From Dyella japonica DSM 16301 (GTDB lineage Bacteria; Pseudomonadota; Gammaproteobacteria; Xanthomonadales; Rhodanobacteraceae), in the NCBI RefSeq assembly GCF_001010355.1, contig NZ_JPLA01000043.1:1-64000 (forward strand): a stretch of 64,000 nucleotides of DNA, written 5' to 3'. The position numbers and the translations under genes are program-made. Below, in pieces: positions 36,424 to 45,400 of this stretch; position 1 is the first letter of the stretch; each line of letters begins with the position of its first letter. The notes beneath the pieces were generated by a model, which worked only from the letters and a program-made list of their open reading frames with translations, was not told the DNA's origin and did not search any database.

Positions 36424-36891
36424 TCACGCCTTGCGCGGCGACACCCACATGTCGATGCGCGCGCGGAACACCTCGTCGCCCGCTGCGTTGCGCACGCTCA
36501 CCAGCGCCGGCCACGCGTAGCCGCTCGTCGCCTCGCGCGCTGGCGATTCAGGCTGCGCCGTCGCCACGAGGGTGCCGGTGGCCTTGGCCAGGTATTCCAC
36601 CGTCATGCCCTTGGGAATCCAGCGCATGCTCGACGGGATCGTCACGTCGGTCATCATGCCCGCGGTCAGTTCGGCGGCATTGCACAGGGCAATGGCGTGC
36701 ACGGTGCCGATATGGTTGTGCACCCGGCGACGGTCGCGGATGGCCACTTCGCAGCGGCCCGGTTCCAGCGCGCGGAACTGTGGAGAGATGGTGGCGAAGT
36801 AAGGCGCCTTGAAACAGATCAGGCGGCCGTAGAGCCAGCGACCGCCAGGGAACGACACAAGACGGCGATAGAGGGACAACGCTTGGTTCAT
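36424..36891 (-). CDS. DUF4442 hotdog-fold thioesterase-like protein
   Basis: Small protein of 155 residues with the hotdog pattern of PaaI/YiiD-like thioesterases: a central helix segment VHAIALCNAAELTAGMMTDV and a strand MRWIPKGMTVEYLAKATGTL. Acyl-CoA hydrolysis is a family inference. The start at 36891 begins MNQALSLYRRL; the longer frame upstream runs through the REP-like repeat and is not supported. It ends one base after the GGDEF gene stop and shares direction with fadE upstream. Confidence 0.75.
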   Translation of the reverse strand: MNQALSLYRRLVSFPGGRWLYGRLICFKAPYFATISPQFRALEPGRCEVAIRDRRRVHNHIGTVHAIALCNAAELTAGMMTDVTIPSSMRWIPKGMTVEYLAKATGTLVATAQPESPAREATSGYAWPALVSVRNAAGDEVFRARIDMWVSPRKA

Positions 36892-36941
36892 CGTCGCATT
36901 CCTTTGAGTTGCGCGTGGTCGGGATGCGTCGTCGGACCGCA

Positions 36942-37029
36942 AAGGCGCTGGATCCCAGCTTCCGCTGGGATGACGAGCAAGAGTGAGACCCTCACCGTCA
37001 TCCCAGCGAGAGCTGGGATCCAGCGCCTT
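36942..37029. repeat. Large REP-like inverted repeat between fadE and the DUF4442 gene
   Basis: Two REP-type hairpins face each other. Left arm 36942-36975 holds GGCGCTGGATCCCAGC, TTCC and GCTGGGATGACG; right arm 36996-37029 is its inverted copy, identical except for the four-base mini-loop. A 20-base spacer separates them. The element can fold into two small hairpins or one 34-bp stem. Confidence 0.85.
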
Positions 37030-37083
37030 CAACGCACAGCGGAAAAGCGAGGTCCCTTCAACAACGAAACCCCGCCGACCTCA

Positions 37084-39555
37084 TCAAGCCGCGTCCGCCA
37101 ACTTCTTCTTCAGATCGGCGCGCGTCACCGCGGCACGCAGTTCGGACGGATCGAAGTCGTCCACCGAGATGAACTCGAACACGCCTTCGCGCACGCGCTT
37201 GAGCAGCTCGAACTCGGCGGTATTGATCACGCCCGCCTGCATGGCTTCCACCAGCTGCCCCACGTAGTCGTGCGACTTGAACTGGCCAGCCTTCTGCGCC
37301 TTGCCGAACTTGCGTTCCACCGGCTCGGCCGCGATCACATCTGGCAGCAGCGCATTCATGCGGCCGATGGTGTTGTTGGCAGTCGGCGTGAGGTAGGTCC
37401 ACTCGGTGAGGCGATCACGCGCTTCGCCCGGCGCCGTGATGATGGCGGCGACTCGGCGGCCCAGGCGATCGGACGGCGGCACTTCGCGGCGGCCCCATGG
37501 GAACACCAGCGCGCGCAGCAGCCAGGACACCGGCCGCACGGGGAAGTTGCGGATGGCGCCGTCGAGCGCGGTCTGGATGCGCCACATGCACTCATGGAAC
37601 GCCCAGGCCAGCAGCGGACGATCGGCTTCCGGACGACCCGTGTCCTCATAGCGCTTGAGCATGGCGCTGGCGATATAGAGGTAGCTGAGCACGTCGCCAA
37701 GACGAGCCGACAGCTTCTCCTTGAACTTCAGCTTGCCGCCCAGCACGCCCATGAAGACGTCGGCACACAGCGCCAGCGCGGCCGAGTAACGATTGAGCTT
37801 GCGGTAATAGCGACGCACATAGGCATCGCCCGCGGTGTCGCCGATGCGCGAGCCGGTGAGGCCCAGCGTGAGCGAACGCACGGCGTTGGAGATGCCAAAG
37901 CCGATGTGGCCAAACAGCGCGCGGTCGAACGCCTTCAGGCGATCGCCATAGTCCGGAATCGACAGCGCCTGCATTTCCTTCAAGACATAAGGATGGCAGC
38001 GAATGGCGCCCTGACCGAAGATCATCAGGCTGCGCGTCATGATGTTGGCGCCCTCCACCGTGATGGCGATGGGCACGCCCTGCCAGGCGCGGCCCGCGTA
38101 ATTCTTCGGGCCTAGCTGCACGCCCTTGCCGCCATGCACGTCAAGCGCATCGCCGGCAATCGTGCGGCCCCATTCAGTGGCGTGATATTTGGCGATGGCC
38201 GAAGGCACCGCCGGCTTCTCACCGCGATCGACCGCTGCCGCCGTGGCGCGCGACAGCGCGGCCGTGGCATAGGTCAGGCCGCCGATGCGTGCGAGTGCTT
38301 CTTCCACGCCTTCGAAGCGCGCGATGGAAAGACCGAACTGCTTGCGCATGCGCGCATACGCGCCGGTGGCAGCGACAGCGGCGCGCACGCCGCCGGTGGC
38401 GTTGGACGGCAGCGAAATGGCGCGGCCCACCGACAGGCATTCCACCAGCATGCGCCAGCCATGGCCGGCCATATGCGGGCCGCCGATCAGCACGGACATC
38501 GGCACGAACACATCCTTGCCGTGCAGCGGGCCGTTCTGGAACGGCACGTTCAGCGGGAAATGACGACGGCCGATCTCCAGGCCCGGGGTGGAACGCGGCA
38601 GCAGCGCGAGCGTGATGCCGAGATCTTCCTTGTCGCCCAGCAGTTTCTCGGGGTCGTACAGACGGAAGGCCAGACCCACCACCGTGGCGATCGGCGCCAG
38701 CGTGATGTAGCGCTTGTCAAAGGTGAGCTTCATGCCCAGCGTTTCGACGCCATCGACCACCTGCTTGCAGACCACGCCGAAGTCGGTGATCGAGGTGGCA
38801 TCGGAACCGGCATACGGGCCGGTCAGCGCGAAACACGGAATCTCTTCACCTATCGCAAGGCGCGGCAGGTAATGGTTCTTCTGCTCATCGCTGCCGTAGT
38901 GCAGCAGCAGTTCCGCCGGGCCCAGCGAGTTGGGCACGGCCACCGTCGAGGCCACCGTGGCCGACATGGTCGCCAGCTTCTGCAGCACCGCCGAGTGCGC
39001 CAGCGCCGAGAAGCCCAGGCCGCCGTACTGCTTGGGGATGATCATGCCGAAGAACTTGTGCTTCTTGATGAAGGCCCAGACGTCCGGCGGCAAGTCGGCC
39101 AGTTCGTGCGTGATCTGCCAGTCGTCGATCATGCCGCAGAGTTCTTCCACGGGACCGTCGAGATAGGCCTGCTCTTCCACGCTCAATTCCGGCTTGGGCT
39201 GCTTGAGCAGCTCATGCCAGTCGGGCTTGCCCGAGAACAGCTCGCCTTCGAAGCCGACCGTGCCCGCTTCGAGCGCAGTCTGTTCGGTTTCGGAAAGCTT
39301 GGGCGTGACCTTGGCGAAGATCTTCAGCAGCGGCGCGCTGATCTGCTTGCGGCGGAAACCGTCCATCAGCAGCGGCACGGCGATCGCCAGTTCGATCACC
39401 ACCAGGATGAAAGTCGTCCACGGCGCGCCGGCGATCAGGCCGACCACGACGGTGGCGATCACCGTCGCAATCGCCCACGTGCGCAGGCTGCTGCGGTGGT
39501 AGGCACAGGCGCCAGTGGCAATCAGCGCCGCCAGCAAAGTCAGTATCACGGACAT
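37084..39555 (-). CDS. fadE: Acyl-CoA dehydrogenase FadE
   Basis: Flavoprotein of 823 residues that performs the first step of fatty-acid beta-oxidation. Two or three N-terminal hydrophobic segments (MSVILTLLAALIATGACAY, TTFILVVIELAIAVPLLM) suggest membrane association, as in E. coli FadE (814 residues). Dehydrogenase motifs include KKHKFFGMIIPKQYGGLGFSA, CFALTGPYAGSDATSITDFG and ALDVHGGKGVQLGPKNYAGR. The C-terminal region is the DUF1974 extension typical of this subfamily. It is one of several lipid genes here, with the hydrolase upstream in the same direction. Confidence 0.95.
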   Translation of the reverse strand: MSVILTLLAALIATGACAYHRSSLRTWAIATVIATVVVGLIAGAPWTTFILVVIELAIAVPLLMDGFRRKQISAPLLKIFAKVTPKLSETEQTALEAGTVGFEGELFSGKPDWHELLKQPKPELSVEEQAYLDGPVEELCGMIDDWQITHELADLPPDVWAFIKKHKFFGMIIPKQYGGLGFSALAHSAVLQKLATMSATVASTVAVPNSLGPAELLLHYGSDEQKNHYLPRLAIGEEIPCFALTGPYAGSDATSITDFGVVCKQVVDGVETLGMKLTFDKRYITLAPIATVVGLAFRLYDPEKLLGDKEDLGITLALLPRSTPGLEIGRRHFPLNVPFQNGPLHGKDVFVPMSVLIGGPHMAGHGWRMLVECLSVGRAISLPSNATGGVRAAVAATGAYARMRKQFGLSIARFEGVEEALARIGGLTYATAALSRATAAAVDRGEKPAVPSAIAKYHATEWGRTIAGDALDVHGGKGVQLGPKNYAGRAWQGVPIAITVEGANIMTRSLMIFGQGAIRCHPYVLKEMQALSIPDYGDRLKAFDRALFGHIGFGISNAVRSLTLGLTGSRIGDTAGDAYVRRYYRKLNRYSAALALCADVFMGVLGGKLKFKEKLSARLGDVLSYLYIASAMLKRYEDTGRPEADRPLLAWAFHECMWRIQTALDGAIRNFPVRPVSWLLRALVFPWGRREVPPSDRLGRRVAAIITAPGEARDRLTEWTYLTPTANNTIGRMNALLPDVIAAEPVERKFGKAQKAGQFKSHDYVGQLVEAMQAGVINTAEFELLKRVREGVFEFISVDDFDPSELRAAVTRADLKKKLADAA

Positions 39556-39597
39556 TCAAACACCTCGTTACGCATGACGTCTTGGTGGAACATGGAT

Positions 39598-40488
39598 TCA
39601 GGCGGTGACCGCATCGCTGCGATCGGATGAAGAAAGCTGGCCCACGAATCGTGCGATCTCGCGGGTGAATGCGTCGTTGGCGTCGCCGGCGACCATGTGC
39701 GTGGCGCGCGGCAGTTCCACATGCTCGGCATGCGGCACCAACTGCAGGAACTCATCGACGGTGTCGCGCGAGACGACATCGCTGCGGCCGCCCGACAACA
39801 GCAGCACCGGCACATTGACCTTCGCCGCCGCCGACATCAGGCGCGGCTGATAGCGCTCGCTCTCGCTTACCAGCCCGTTGAGCAGGGCCGGATCCCAATG
39901 CCAGCGCAGGCGGCCGTCGTCGCCTTCGCGCAGCAGAGGGCGCAACTGGTCTTCGGTCTTGCGCTCGGCGCGGTGCGGCATGTACTTGGCGATTTCATCC
40001 GCTGCCTGCGCATAGTTTTCGAAGCCGGCGGGATGGGCCTGCATGAAGGCCAGGATGCGTTCCACGCCCTTGGTCTCCCAACGCGGCGTGATGTCGACCA
40101 GTACCAGCGCACGAAACGCCTCCGGATCGATCTCGCCCGCGATCACCAACCCGAGCAGCCCGCCCATCGACGCGCCGACCAGGATCGGCTTGCTCAGCTC
40201 GGCGTGCGCCAGCAGGCGCAGGTCGCCGATGAATTGCTCCATGTGGTAATCGCCGCCCGCCACGTGACCGCTCTCGCCATGGCCGCGCGCATCGAAGGTG
40301 ACGCAGCGGAAGCCTTCCTCGGCCAGCGCCTCGGCCGTGCTGCGCCAGGCGCCTCGCGTCTGGCCGAAGCCGTGCGCGAACAGCAGGGTCGGATAACCGG
40401 TCGGCTGGCGGACTTCGATCGCCAGCGTCAGGCCGTCGACCGCCGTGACCTGGTGGCTGGATTTCTGGGTGGAGGCTGTCGATACCAT
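39598..40488 (-). CDS. Alpha/beta hydrolase
   Basis: Cytosolic serine hydrolase of 296 residues. The oxyanion region FAHGFGQTRGAW, nucleophile elbow VGASMGG (Ser107), acid in SGGRSDVVS and histidine in ATHMVAGD form a normal triad. The substrate is unknown; lactonase, esterase and epoxide hydrolase families all share these motifs. It lies 42 bases ahead of fadE in the same direction and diverges from a TetR regulator, with a palindrome over its start codon. The frame is open eight codons further upstream. Confidence 0.85.
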   Translation of the reverse strand: MVSTASTQKSSHQVTAVDGLTLAIEVRQPTGYPTLLFAHGFGQTRGAWRSTAEALAEEGFRCVTFDARGHGESGHVAGGDYHMEQFIGDLRLLAHAELSKPILVGASMGGLLGLVIAGEIDPEAFRALVLVDITPRWETKGVERILAFMQAHPAGFENYAQAADEIAKYMPHRAERKTEDQLRPLLREGDDGRLRWHWDPALLNGLVSESERYQPRLMSAAAKVNVPVLLLSGGRSDVVSRDTVDEFLQLVPHAEHVELPRATHMVAGDANDAFTREIARFVGQLSSSDRSDAVTA

Positions 40489-40502
40489 ACGCACGAGTAT
40501 GG
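40485..40502. promoter_or_regulatory. Palindrome over the hydrolase start, candidate TetR operator
   Basis: CCATAC and GTATGG are perfect inverted halves around GCACGA. The left half contains the hydrolase ATG (minus strand). The same CCATAC half-site recurs at the TetR start. Confidence 0.5.
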
Positions 40503-40605
40503 ATGGCAACAATTGGCTGCGTCAATATGCGCTGCGGCAACGCGGAGGTTCCGCCGATTCAACGACTTGCCCGTACGCCAATTGCAAAGCGCCCCACAGG
40601 GGCTA

Positions 40606-40618
40606 CCATACGCGTATG
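40606..40618. promoter_or_regulatory. Palindrome over the TetR start, candidate autoregulatory operator
   Basis: CATACGCGTATG (40607-40618) is a perfect 12-bp palindrome whose last three bases are the TetR ATG. With the preceding C it repeats the CCATACG half-site of the palindrome at 40485. Confidence 0.5.
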
Positions 40619-41194
40619 AATGCAAGCGCCAAACCCGAACGCACCCGCCTTTCCGCCGAGGATTGGGAAGACGCCGCCCTCCGGCTGATCGCCGACCAGG
40701 GCGTTGGCGCCCTCGCCGTCGAGGCGCTGGCCCGCCAGCTGGGCGTCACCAAGGGCAGCTTCTACTGGCATTTCCGTACCCGCGAAGCGCTGCTGCAGGC
40801 GGCGCTGGAGCGCTGGGAGCAATACGGCGAGAAAGAGGTGATCAGCCAGATCGAGGCCATGCCCGATCCGCGCGCGCGCCTGCCCGAATTGTTCCGCCGC
40901 GTGGCGCACGAAATCGCACCGCACCGCGTGTATGCCGCCCTGCTGAAGGCGCTGGACCACCCGCAGGTGGTGCCGGTGATGGCGCGCGTCTCGCAGCGCC
41001 GCATGGAATTCCTCACCACGATTTACAGCGAGGCCGGCCTGTCGCCGGAAGAGGCGCTCAATCGCGCCCGCCTCACCTATGCCGCCTATGTGGGCTTCCT
41101 GCAGCTGAACTTCACGCTGGGCCTGCCGCGCATCAGCCATGACGAGTTCGATGCCTACGTGGAGCACATGATCCGGACGCTCACGCCGGCCTGA
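40616..41194 (+). CDS. TetR/AcrR family transcriptional regulator
   Basis: DNA-binding repressor of 192 residues. The N-terminal helix-turn-helix reads AALRLIADQGVGALAVEALARQLGVTKGSFYWHFRTREALL, written here across its family positions 15-55; the GSFYWHF part is the classic TetR signature. The C-terminal helical domain would bind a ligand. It diverges from the alpha/beta hydrolase and probably controls it and perhaps fadE; shared CCATAC half-sites support this. The start codon lies inside a palindrome, so self-repression could block initiation directly. Confidence 0.88.
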   Translation: MNASAKPERTRLSAEDWEDAALRLIADQGVGALAVEALARQLGVTKGSFYWHFRTREALLQAALERWEQYGEKEVISQIEAMPDPRARLPELFRRVAHEIAPHRVYAALLKALDHPQVVPVMARVSQRRMEFLTTIYSEAGLSPEEALNRARLTYAAYVGFLQLNFTLGLPRISHDEFDAYVEHMIRTLTPA

Positions 41195-41222
41195 CCCTCG
41201 GCCAGGCAGCATCGCTTGCACG

Positions 41223-41248
41223 AACGCCGCCCTCGGGCGGCGTTTTCT
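41223..41248 (+). terminator. Rho-independent terminator of the TetR gene
   Basis: AACGCCGCCC and GGGCGGCGTT form a perfect 10-bp stem around TC, followed by TTCTGTTG, 29 bases after the stop. Confidence 0.85.
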
Positions 41249-41465
41249 GTTGTGGGCGCAGGGCCGGTGGGTGGCTTGGACAAGACCACCCCAACCACTG
41301 GTAGTCCAGCTTCCGAAGTGGTCTGCAGTTGCACTTGTAACTATCGGGTCCAGCAGCGAAATCAGGGTGCGCCCAGTTGCCTCTGCTGCGCTAAACCTTG
41401 CCATGCCAGTGCGCGTAAGTTACCGTTTCTGTTCTTTTTTAGCTCCAGACCAGAGTGAGGAAACG

Positions 41466-43247
41466 ATGTCGAGCAAGCTGGCAGCGCTGCAGCGCTGGGT
41501 TGATGAAGTCGCGGCGCTGACCCGTCCCGCCAAGATCCATTGGTGCGACGGCTCGGAGTCCGAATACCAGCAGCTGGTGCAGCACATGCTGGGCACCGGC
41601 GACTTGATCGAGTTGAACCAGGAGACCCATCCGGGCTGCTACCTGCACCGCTCGAGCCCCTCCGACGTGGCGCGTGTCGAACACCTCACCTTCGTGTGCA
41701 CCAAGGCCGAAGACGACGCCGGTCCGAACAATCACTGGATGGCCCCGGCCGAAGCACACGCCAAGATGGATGCGTTGTTCGACGGCTGCATGGAAGGCCG
41801 CACCATGTATGTGATCCCCTACTGCATGGGCCCGATCGATTCCCCGCTCGCCCGCTGCGGCGTGGAGATCACCGACAGCCCGTACGTGGTCGCCAACATG
41901 CGCACCATGACGCGCATGGGCGCTGCCGCGCAGGCGCGCATCGAGCGCGAAGGGACGTTCGTTAAGGGCCTGCACTCCACCGGCGAACTCGATCCCGAGC
42001 GCCGTTTCATCATGCATTTCCCGGAAGAGCTGACCATCAAGTCGTACGGCTCCGGCTACGGCGGCAACGCGCTGCTGGGCAAGAAGTGCCACGCCTTGCG
42101 CATCGCCAGCTACCAGGCGCAGTCCGAGGGCTGGCTGGCCGAACACATGCTGATCGTCGGCATCGAGAACCCGCAGGGCGAAACGCATTACATCGCCGCC
42201 GCGTTCCCGTCCGCCTGCGGCAAGACCAACCTGGCCATGCTGATTCCGCCCGAGGCTTATCGTGAGCAAGGCTGGAAGGTGTGGACGGTGGGCGACGACA
42301 TCTGCTGGATGCGACCGGGTGCGGATGGCCGTCTGTACGCGATCAATCCGGAAGCGGGCTACTTCGGCGTGGCGCCGGGCACCAGCGACGCCACCAATCC
42401 CAATGCACTGTCGACCATCGCGCGCGACACCATCTTCACCAATGTCGCTGTCACCGCCGACAACCAGCCGTGGTGGGAAGGCTTGCCGGGCACGCCGGTC
42501 ACCGACTGGCAGGGTCGTCCGTATGACCCGGCGAACGGTCCGGCCGCGCATCCCAATTCGCGCTTCACCGTGAGTGCCAAGCAGTGCCCGACCTGGTCGC
42601 CGCGCGCCGAGGATGCGCAGGGCGTGCCGATCAGCGCGATCGTGTTCGGCGGTCGCCGTCCCTCACTGATTCCGCTGGTGTTCGAAGCAAAGGACTGGAA
42701 GCACGGCGTCCTGGTGGGCGCCGCCATGGGCTCGGAAACCACTGCCGCCGCCACCGGCGCCGTCGGCGTGCTGCGTCGCGATTCGATGGCGATGAAGCCG
42801 TTCGCCGGCTACCACTACGGCGACTACTTCCGTCACTGGCTGTCGTTCGACCAGCCGGGCGCCAAGCTGCCGAAGATTTTCCACGTCAACTGGTTCCGCA
42901 AGGGCGAGGACGGCCGCTTCCTGTGGCCGGGCTTCGGCGACAACCTGCGCGTGCTGCAGTGGATGATCGATCGCGTGGAAGGCCGCGCCGCGGGCAACCA
43001 CACGCCGATCGGCACGCTGCCCAAGGCCGGCGAGATCAAGCTCGACGATCTGCAGCTCGACCGCGCCACGGTCGACACCTTGTTCGAAGTGGACCAGGCC
43101 GGCTGGACCGCCGAACTCGCCGCCATCGGCGAATACCTGGAAAGCTTCGGCCAGCGCATGCCGCATGAACTGCATGCCGAACAGCAGCGCGTCGCCAAGG
43201 CGCTCAACGATGCGGCGGTCCCGCCGCGCACGGCCGTCGCCTCCTGA
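41466..43247 (+). CDS. pckG: Phosphoenolpyruvate carboxykinase (GTP)
   Basis: Gluconeogenic enzyme that converts oxaloacetate and GTP to PEP, CO2 and GDP. The 593-residue length fits the GTP-dependent class, not the 540-residue ATP class. The P-loop with its reactive cysteine reads FPSACGKTNLAML (about residue 248), and the substrate loop RRPSLIPLVFEA follows. GAGG at 41457-41460 precedes ATG 41466. An in-frame extension to 41250 exists but runs across a non-coding gap. A TTGCCA/TACCGT pair about 60 bases upstream is a weak promoter candidate. Confidence 0.96.
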   Translation: MSSKLAALQRWVDEVAALTRPAKIHWCDGSESEYQQLVQHMLGTGDLIELNQETHPGCYLHRSSPSDVARVEHLTFVCTKAEDDAGPNNHWMAPAEAHAKMDALFDGCMEGRTMYVIPYCMGPIDSPLARCGVEITDSPYVVANMRTMTRMGAAAQARIEREGTFVKGLHSTGELDPERRFIMHFPEELTIKSYGSGYGGNALLGKKCHALRIASYQAQSEGWLAEHMLIVGIENPQGETHYIAAAFPSACGKTNLAMLIPPEAYREQGWKVWTVGDDICWMRPGADGRLYAINPEAGYFGVAPGTSDATNPNALSTIARDTIFTNVAVTADNQPWWEGLPGTPVTDWQGRPYDPANGPAAHPNSRFTVSAKQCPTWSPRAEDAQGVPISAIVFGGRRPSLIPLVFEAKDWKHGVLVGAAMGSETTAAATGAVGVLRRDSMAMKPFAGYHYGDYFRHWLSFDQPGAKLPKIFHVNWFRKGEDGRFLWPGFGDNLRVLQWMIDRVEGRAAGNHTPIGTLPKAGEIKLDDLQLDRATVDTLFEVDQAGWTAELAAIGEYLESFGQRMPHELHAEQQRVAKALNDAAVPPRTAVAS

Positions 43248-43258
43248 CGCCCTCCCCC

Positions 43259-43305
43259 TCGCCGGCCCGCGTGGCCGGCGAGGATCTCCCGCGACTCACG
43301 CGGGA
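43259..43305 (+). terminator. Two tandem hairpins after pckG
   Basis: TCGCCGGCC with GGCCGGCGA (43259-43281) and TCCCGCG with CGCGGGA (43287-43305) are perfect stems right after the pckG stop. No U-run follows either, so termination efficiency is uncertain. Confidence 0.5.
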
Positions 43306-43368
43306 TGACGCTCTCCCCCGCCAACGGCTCTAAACCTTGCAGCGCGCCGGCGCATCCAAGCTGGCAAG

Positions 43369-43953
43369 ATGATTGCTGCCTGCCCCGCCACCGGAACCAC
43401 CATGCCGCCGCCAGCGCCCGCCGCGGAGCCTCATGACATGGACGACGTCCAGGCGGCGGCGAGTGGCGATCGCGCGGCTTTCCAGCGGCTCTATCGGGCG
43501 CACGTGGACCGCATCTACGGCGCCATTCTTCGCCTGGCCGGCTACGACCATGCCCGCGCGGAGGATCTCACCCAGGAAGCCTTCATCCGCGCCTGGCAGA
43601 AGCTGTCCGGCTTTCGCGGCGACAGTGCGTTCAGTACCTGGCTGTATCGCCTGGCGGTGAATGTCGCGTTGATGGATATCAGGTCGCGCGGCTCGGACCC
43701 GGTCACCATGATGGACGAGGAACTCATCCCCGATCACGGTGAAACGCCGTTCTGCGCCGCCGAACGCGACGAACTGGAACGTGCGATCGGCAAACTGCCG
43801 CCACGGGCGCGCGCGGTGCTGGTGCTGCACGACGTGGAAGGTTGGCGACACGAGGAGATCGGTGCCGAACTCGGCATGGCAGTGGGTTCGTCCAAGGCGC
43901 AATTGCATCGCGCCCGCGGCCTACTGCGGAAAGTTTTGGGAGAACGCTCATGA
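43369..43953 (+). CDS. ECF-type RNA polymerase sigma factor
   Basis: Sigma70-family factor with region 2 (FQRLYRAHVDRIYGAILR, AEDLTQEAFIRAWQKL) and region 4 (LPPRARAVLVLHDVEGW, HEEIGAELGMAVGSSKAQLH), 194 residues from the longest start. Internal ATGs at 43402 and 43438 are alternatives; the last starts at MDDVQAAASGDR, where family similarity begins. None has a strong ribosome binding site. It overlaps the next gene (ATGA), a single-pass membrane protein that could be its anti-sigma factor. The signal sensed is unknown. Confidence 0.9.
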   Translation: MIAACPATGTTMPPPAPAAEPHDMDDVQAAASGDRAAFQRLYRAHVDRIYGAILRLAGYDHARAEDLTQEAFIRAWQKLSGFRGDSAFSTWLYRLAVNVALMDIRSRGSDPVTMMDEELIPDHGETPFCAAERDELERAIGKLPPRARAVLVLHDVEGWRHEEIGAELGMAVGSSKAQLHRARGLLRKVLGERS

Positions 43954-44396
43954 ACGAATTTGAATGGCTGCGCCAGACCCGCGCCCTGCGCGAACCGGTT
44001 ACGCCACGCCGCGACCTGTGGTCCGGGATCGACGCTGCACTCGATGCAGCCGATACCAGCACGGTCGTGCCCACCGTACGACGCGCATGGCGCCAGCCGC
44101 ACAACTGGCTGATCGCCGCCAGCTTCATCGGCGTGTCGCTGTTTGCCGGCAGCCTGGCGGTGCACCTGCGCGATCGCACGCTGGCCAATGCCACGGCCGC
44201 CAGCACGCCGGATGTGAGCCGCTGGCGCCCGAACGATCCGCGCCTTGCCGGCGCGGCGGTGGAACTGGATGCCGCCAACATGGAACTGCGCCAGGCCATC
44301 GAACAGGCGCCCGACTCACCGGCGCTGCAGCGACTGCTGATGCGTACCCAGAAACAACAGTCGCAGCTGCGACAGATGGAACACCAGGCTGGTTGA
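43950..44396 (+). CDS. Single-pass membrane protein, putative anti-sigma factor
   Basis: Protein of 148 residues with a cytosolic N-terminus (MNEFEWLRQTRALREPVTPRR begins it), one helix at about 53-72 and a periplasmic tail rich in Ala, Gln and Leu with coiled-coil character. It lacks the zinc HxxxCxxC motif of ZAS anti-sigma factors. The function is inferred from overlapping the ECF sigma gene and from topology. Ribosome binding site GGGAGAA lies before the start, inside the sigma gene. Confidence 0.65.
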   Translation: MNEFEWLRQTRALREPVTPRRDLWSGIDAALDAADTSTVVPTVRRAWRQPHNWLIAASFIGVSLFAGSLAVHLRDRTLANATAASTPDVSRWRPNDPRLAGAAVELDAANMELRQAIEQAPDSPALQRLLMRTQKQQSQLRQMEHQAG

Positions 44397-44415
44397 GTCC
44401 AGCGGAGCCTTCACC

Positions 44416-45318
44416 ATGAAAACCGCACGCGTCATCCCACTCCTGCTCAGCCTGTCGATCGGCCAGGCCCTGGCCGACACGCCCATCAACCTCAGCCACG
44501 ACGCGTTGCCCAACGCGCATGTGAGCATCAGCAACGTCAAGGGCGCGGTGACGGTCAGCGCCTGGGATCGCAACCAGGTGCAGGTCACCGGCCGCCTCGG
44601 CGACGGCGCCAAGCCGCTGGCCATCGAAGGCAGCAACAGCAACCTGAGCATCAAGGTCGAGTCGCAGGGCAAGTCCGGGCTGTTTAGCTGGGGCAGCGAC
44701 AGCTCGATGGGCGCCACCACGCTGGACGTGCGCGTACCCAAGGGCGCCTCACTCGACGTCGACGTGGTCAGCGCGCCGATGAATATCGACGGCATCGACG
44801 GCGGCAGCATCAAGGTCAACACGGTCAGCGGCAAGGCGCGCATCAATGCCCGTTCGCCCAGCGTCGAGGCCGACGCCGTGAGCGGCAGCCTGGAGCTGGC
44901 CGGCAGCGCGGAGAAGGTGGCGCTGCAGACGGTGAGCGGCGACATCCTCGCGCCGAACGTGGGCGCCGAGGCCAACCTGCAGACCGTCTCCGGTCGCATC
45001 CATGTCAGCGGCGGTCCCTGGCGCAGGCTCAACCTGAGCACGGTCTCGGGCGATGTGCAGCTGGCCGGCGGCGTGGCGCCGAATGGCAGCTACGACGTCG
45101 ACAGCATGAGCGGCGACGTGCAGATCCAGGTGCCGTCCAATCTGTCGGCGATCATCAAGGCCTCCACCTTCAGCGGCGACCTGCGCAGCGACTTTGGCAC
45201 GGTGAAGAAGCCCGAACACGGTCCGGGCAGCGAGCTGGAGGCCACGGCCGGCGCCGGCGGCGCCAAGATGAATGTCGAAACCTTCAGCGGCGACCTGCGC
45301 ATCCGCCGGCAGGATTGA
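44416..45318 (+). CDS. Secreted DUF4097 beta-strand repeat protein
   Basis: Exported protein of 300 residues with signal peptide RVIPLLLSLSIGQALA. The mature part is a repeating beta-helix-like DUF4097 domain, with turns such as VSGKARINA, VSGSLELAG, VSGDILAPN, VSGRIHVSG and FSGDLR about every 20 residues. It follows the sigma and putative anti-sigma genes by 19 bases and is probably in the same operon. It might be an envelope target or sensor for the sigma factor. The family function is not established. Confidence 0.82.
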   Translation: MKTARVIPLLLSLSIGQALADTPINLSHDALPNAHVSISNVKGAVTVSAWDRNQVQVTGRLGDGAKPLAIEGSNSNLSIKVESQGKSGLFSWGSDSSMGATTLDVRVPKGASLDVDVVSAPMNIDGIDGGSIKVNTVSGKARINARSPSVEADAVSGSLELAGSAEKVALQTVSGDILAPNVGAEANLQTVSGRIHVSGGPWRRLNLSTVSGDVQLAGGVAPNGSYDVDSMSGDVQIQVPSNLSAIIKASTFSGDLRSDFGTVKKPEHGPGSELEATAGAGGAKMNVETFSGDLRIRRQD

Positions 45319-45337
45319 GCTTCGACAGGCAGGCAAC

Positions 45338-45368
45338 AAAAAACGCCGGGCAAGCCCGGCGTTTTTTT
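45338..45368. terminator. Bidirectional terminator between convergent genes
   Basis: AAAAAACGCCGGG and CCCGGCGTTTTTT pair around CAAG, with a T-run on each strand. It serves the DUF4097 gene on plus and the orphan envelope gene on minus. Confidence 0.92.
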
Positions 45369-45400
45369 GTTCACGCTCAACCGATGGTCGACGGCGTGAA

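Noticed and set aside
41250-41465. In-frame 72-codon extension of PEP carboxykinase
   Set aside because: The added residues match nothing in the family, GAGG marks the ATG at 41466, and the stretch begins right after a terminator.
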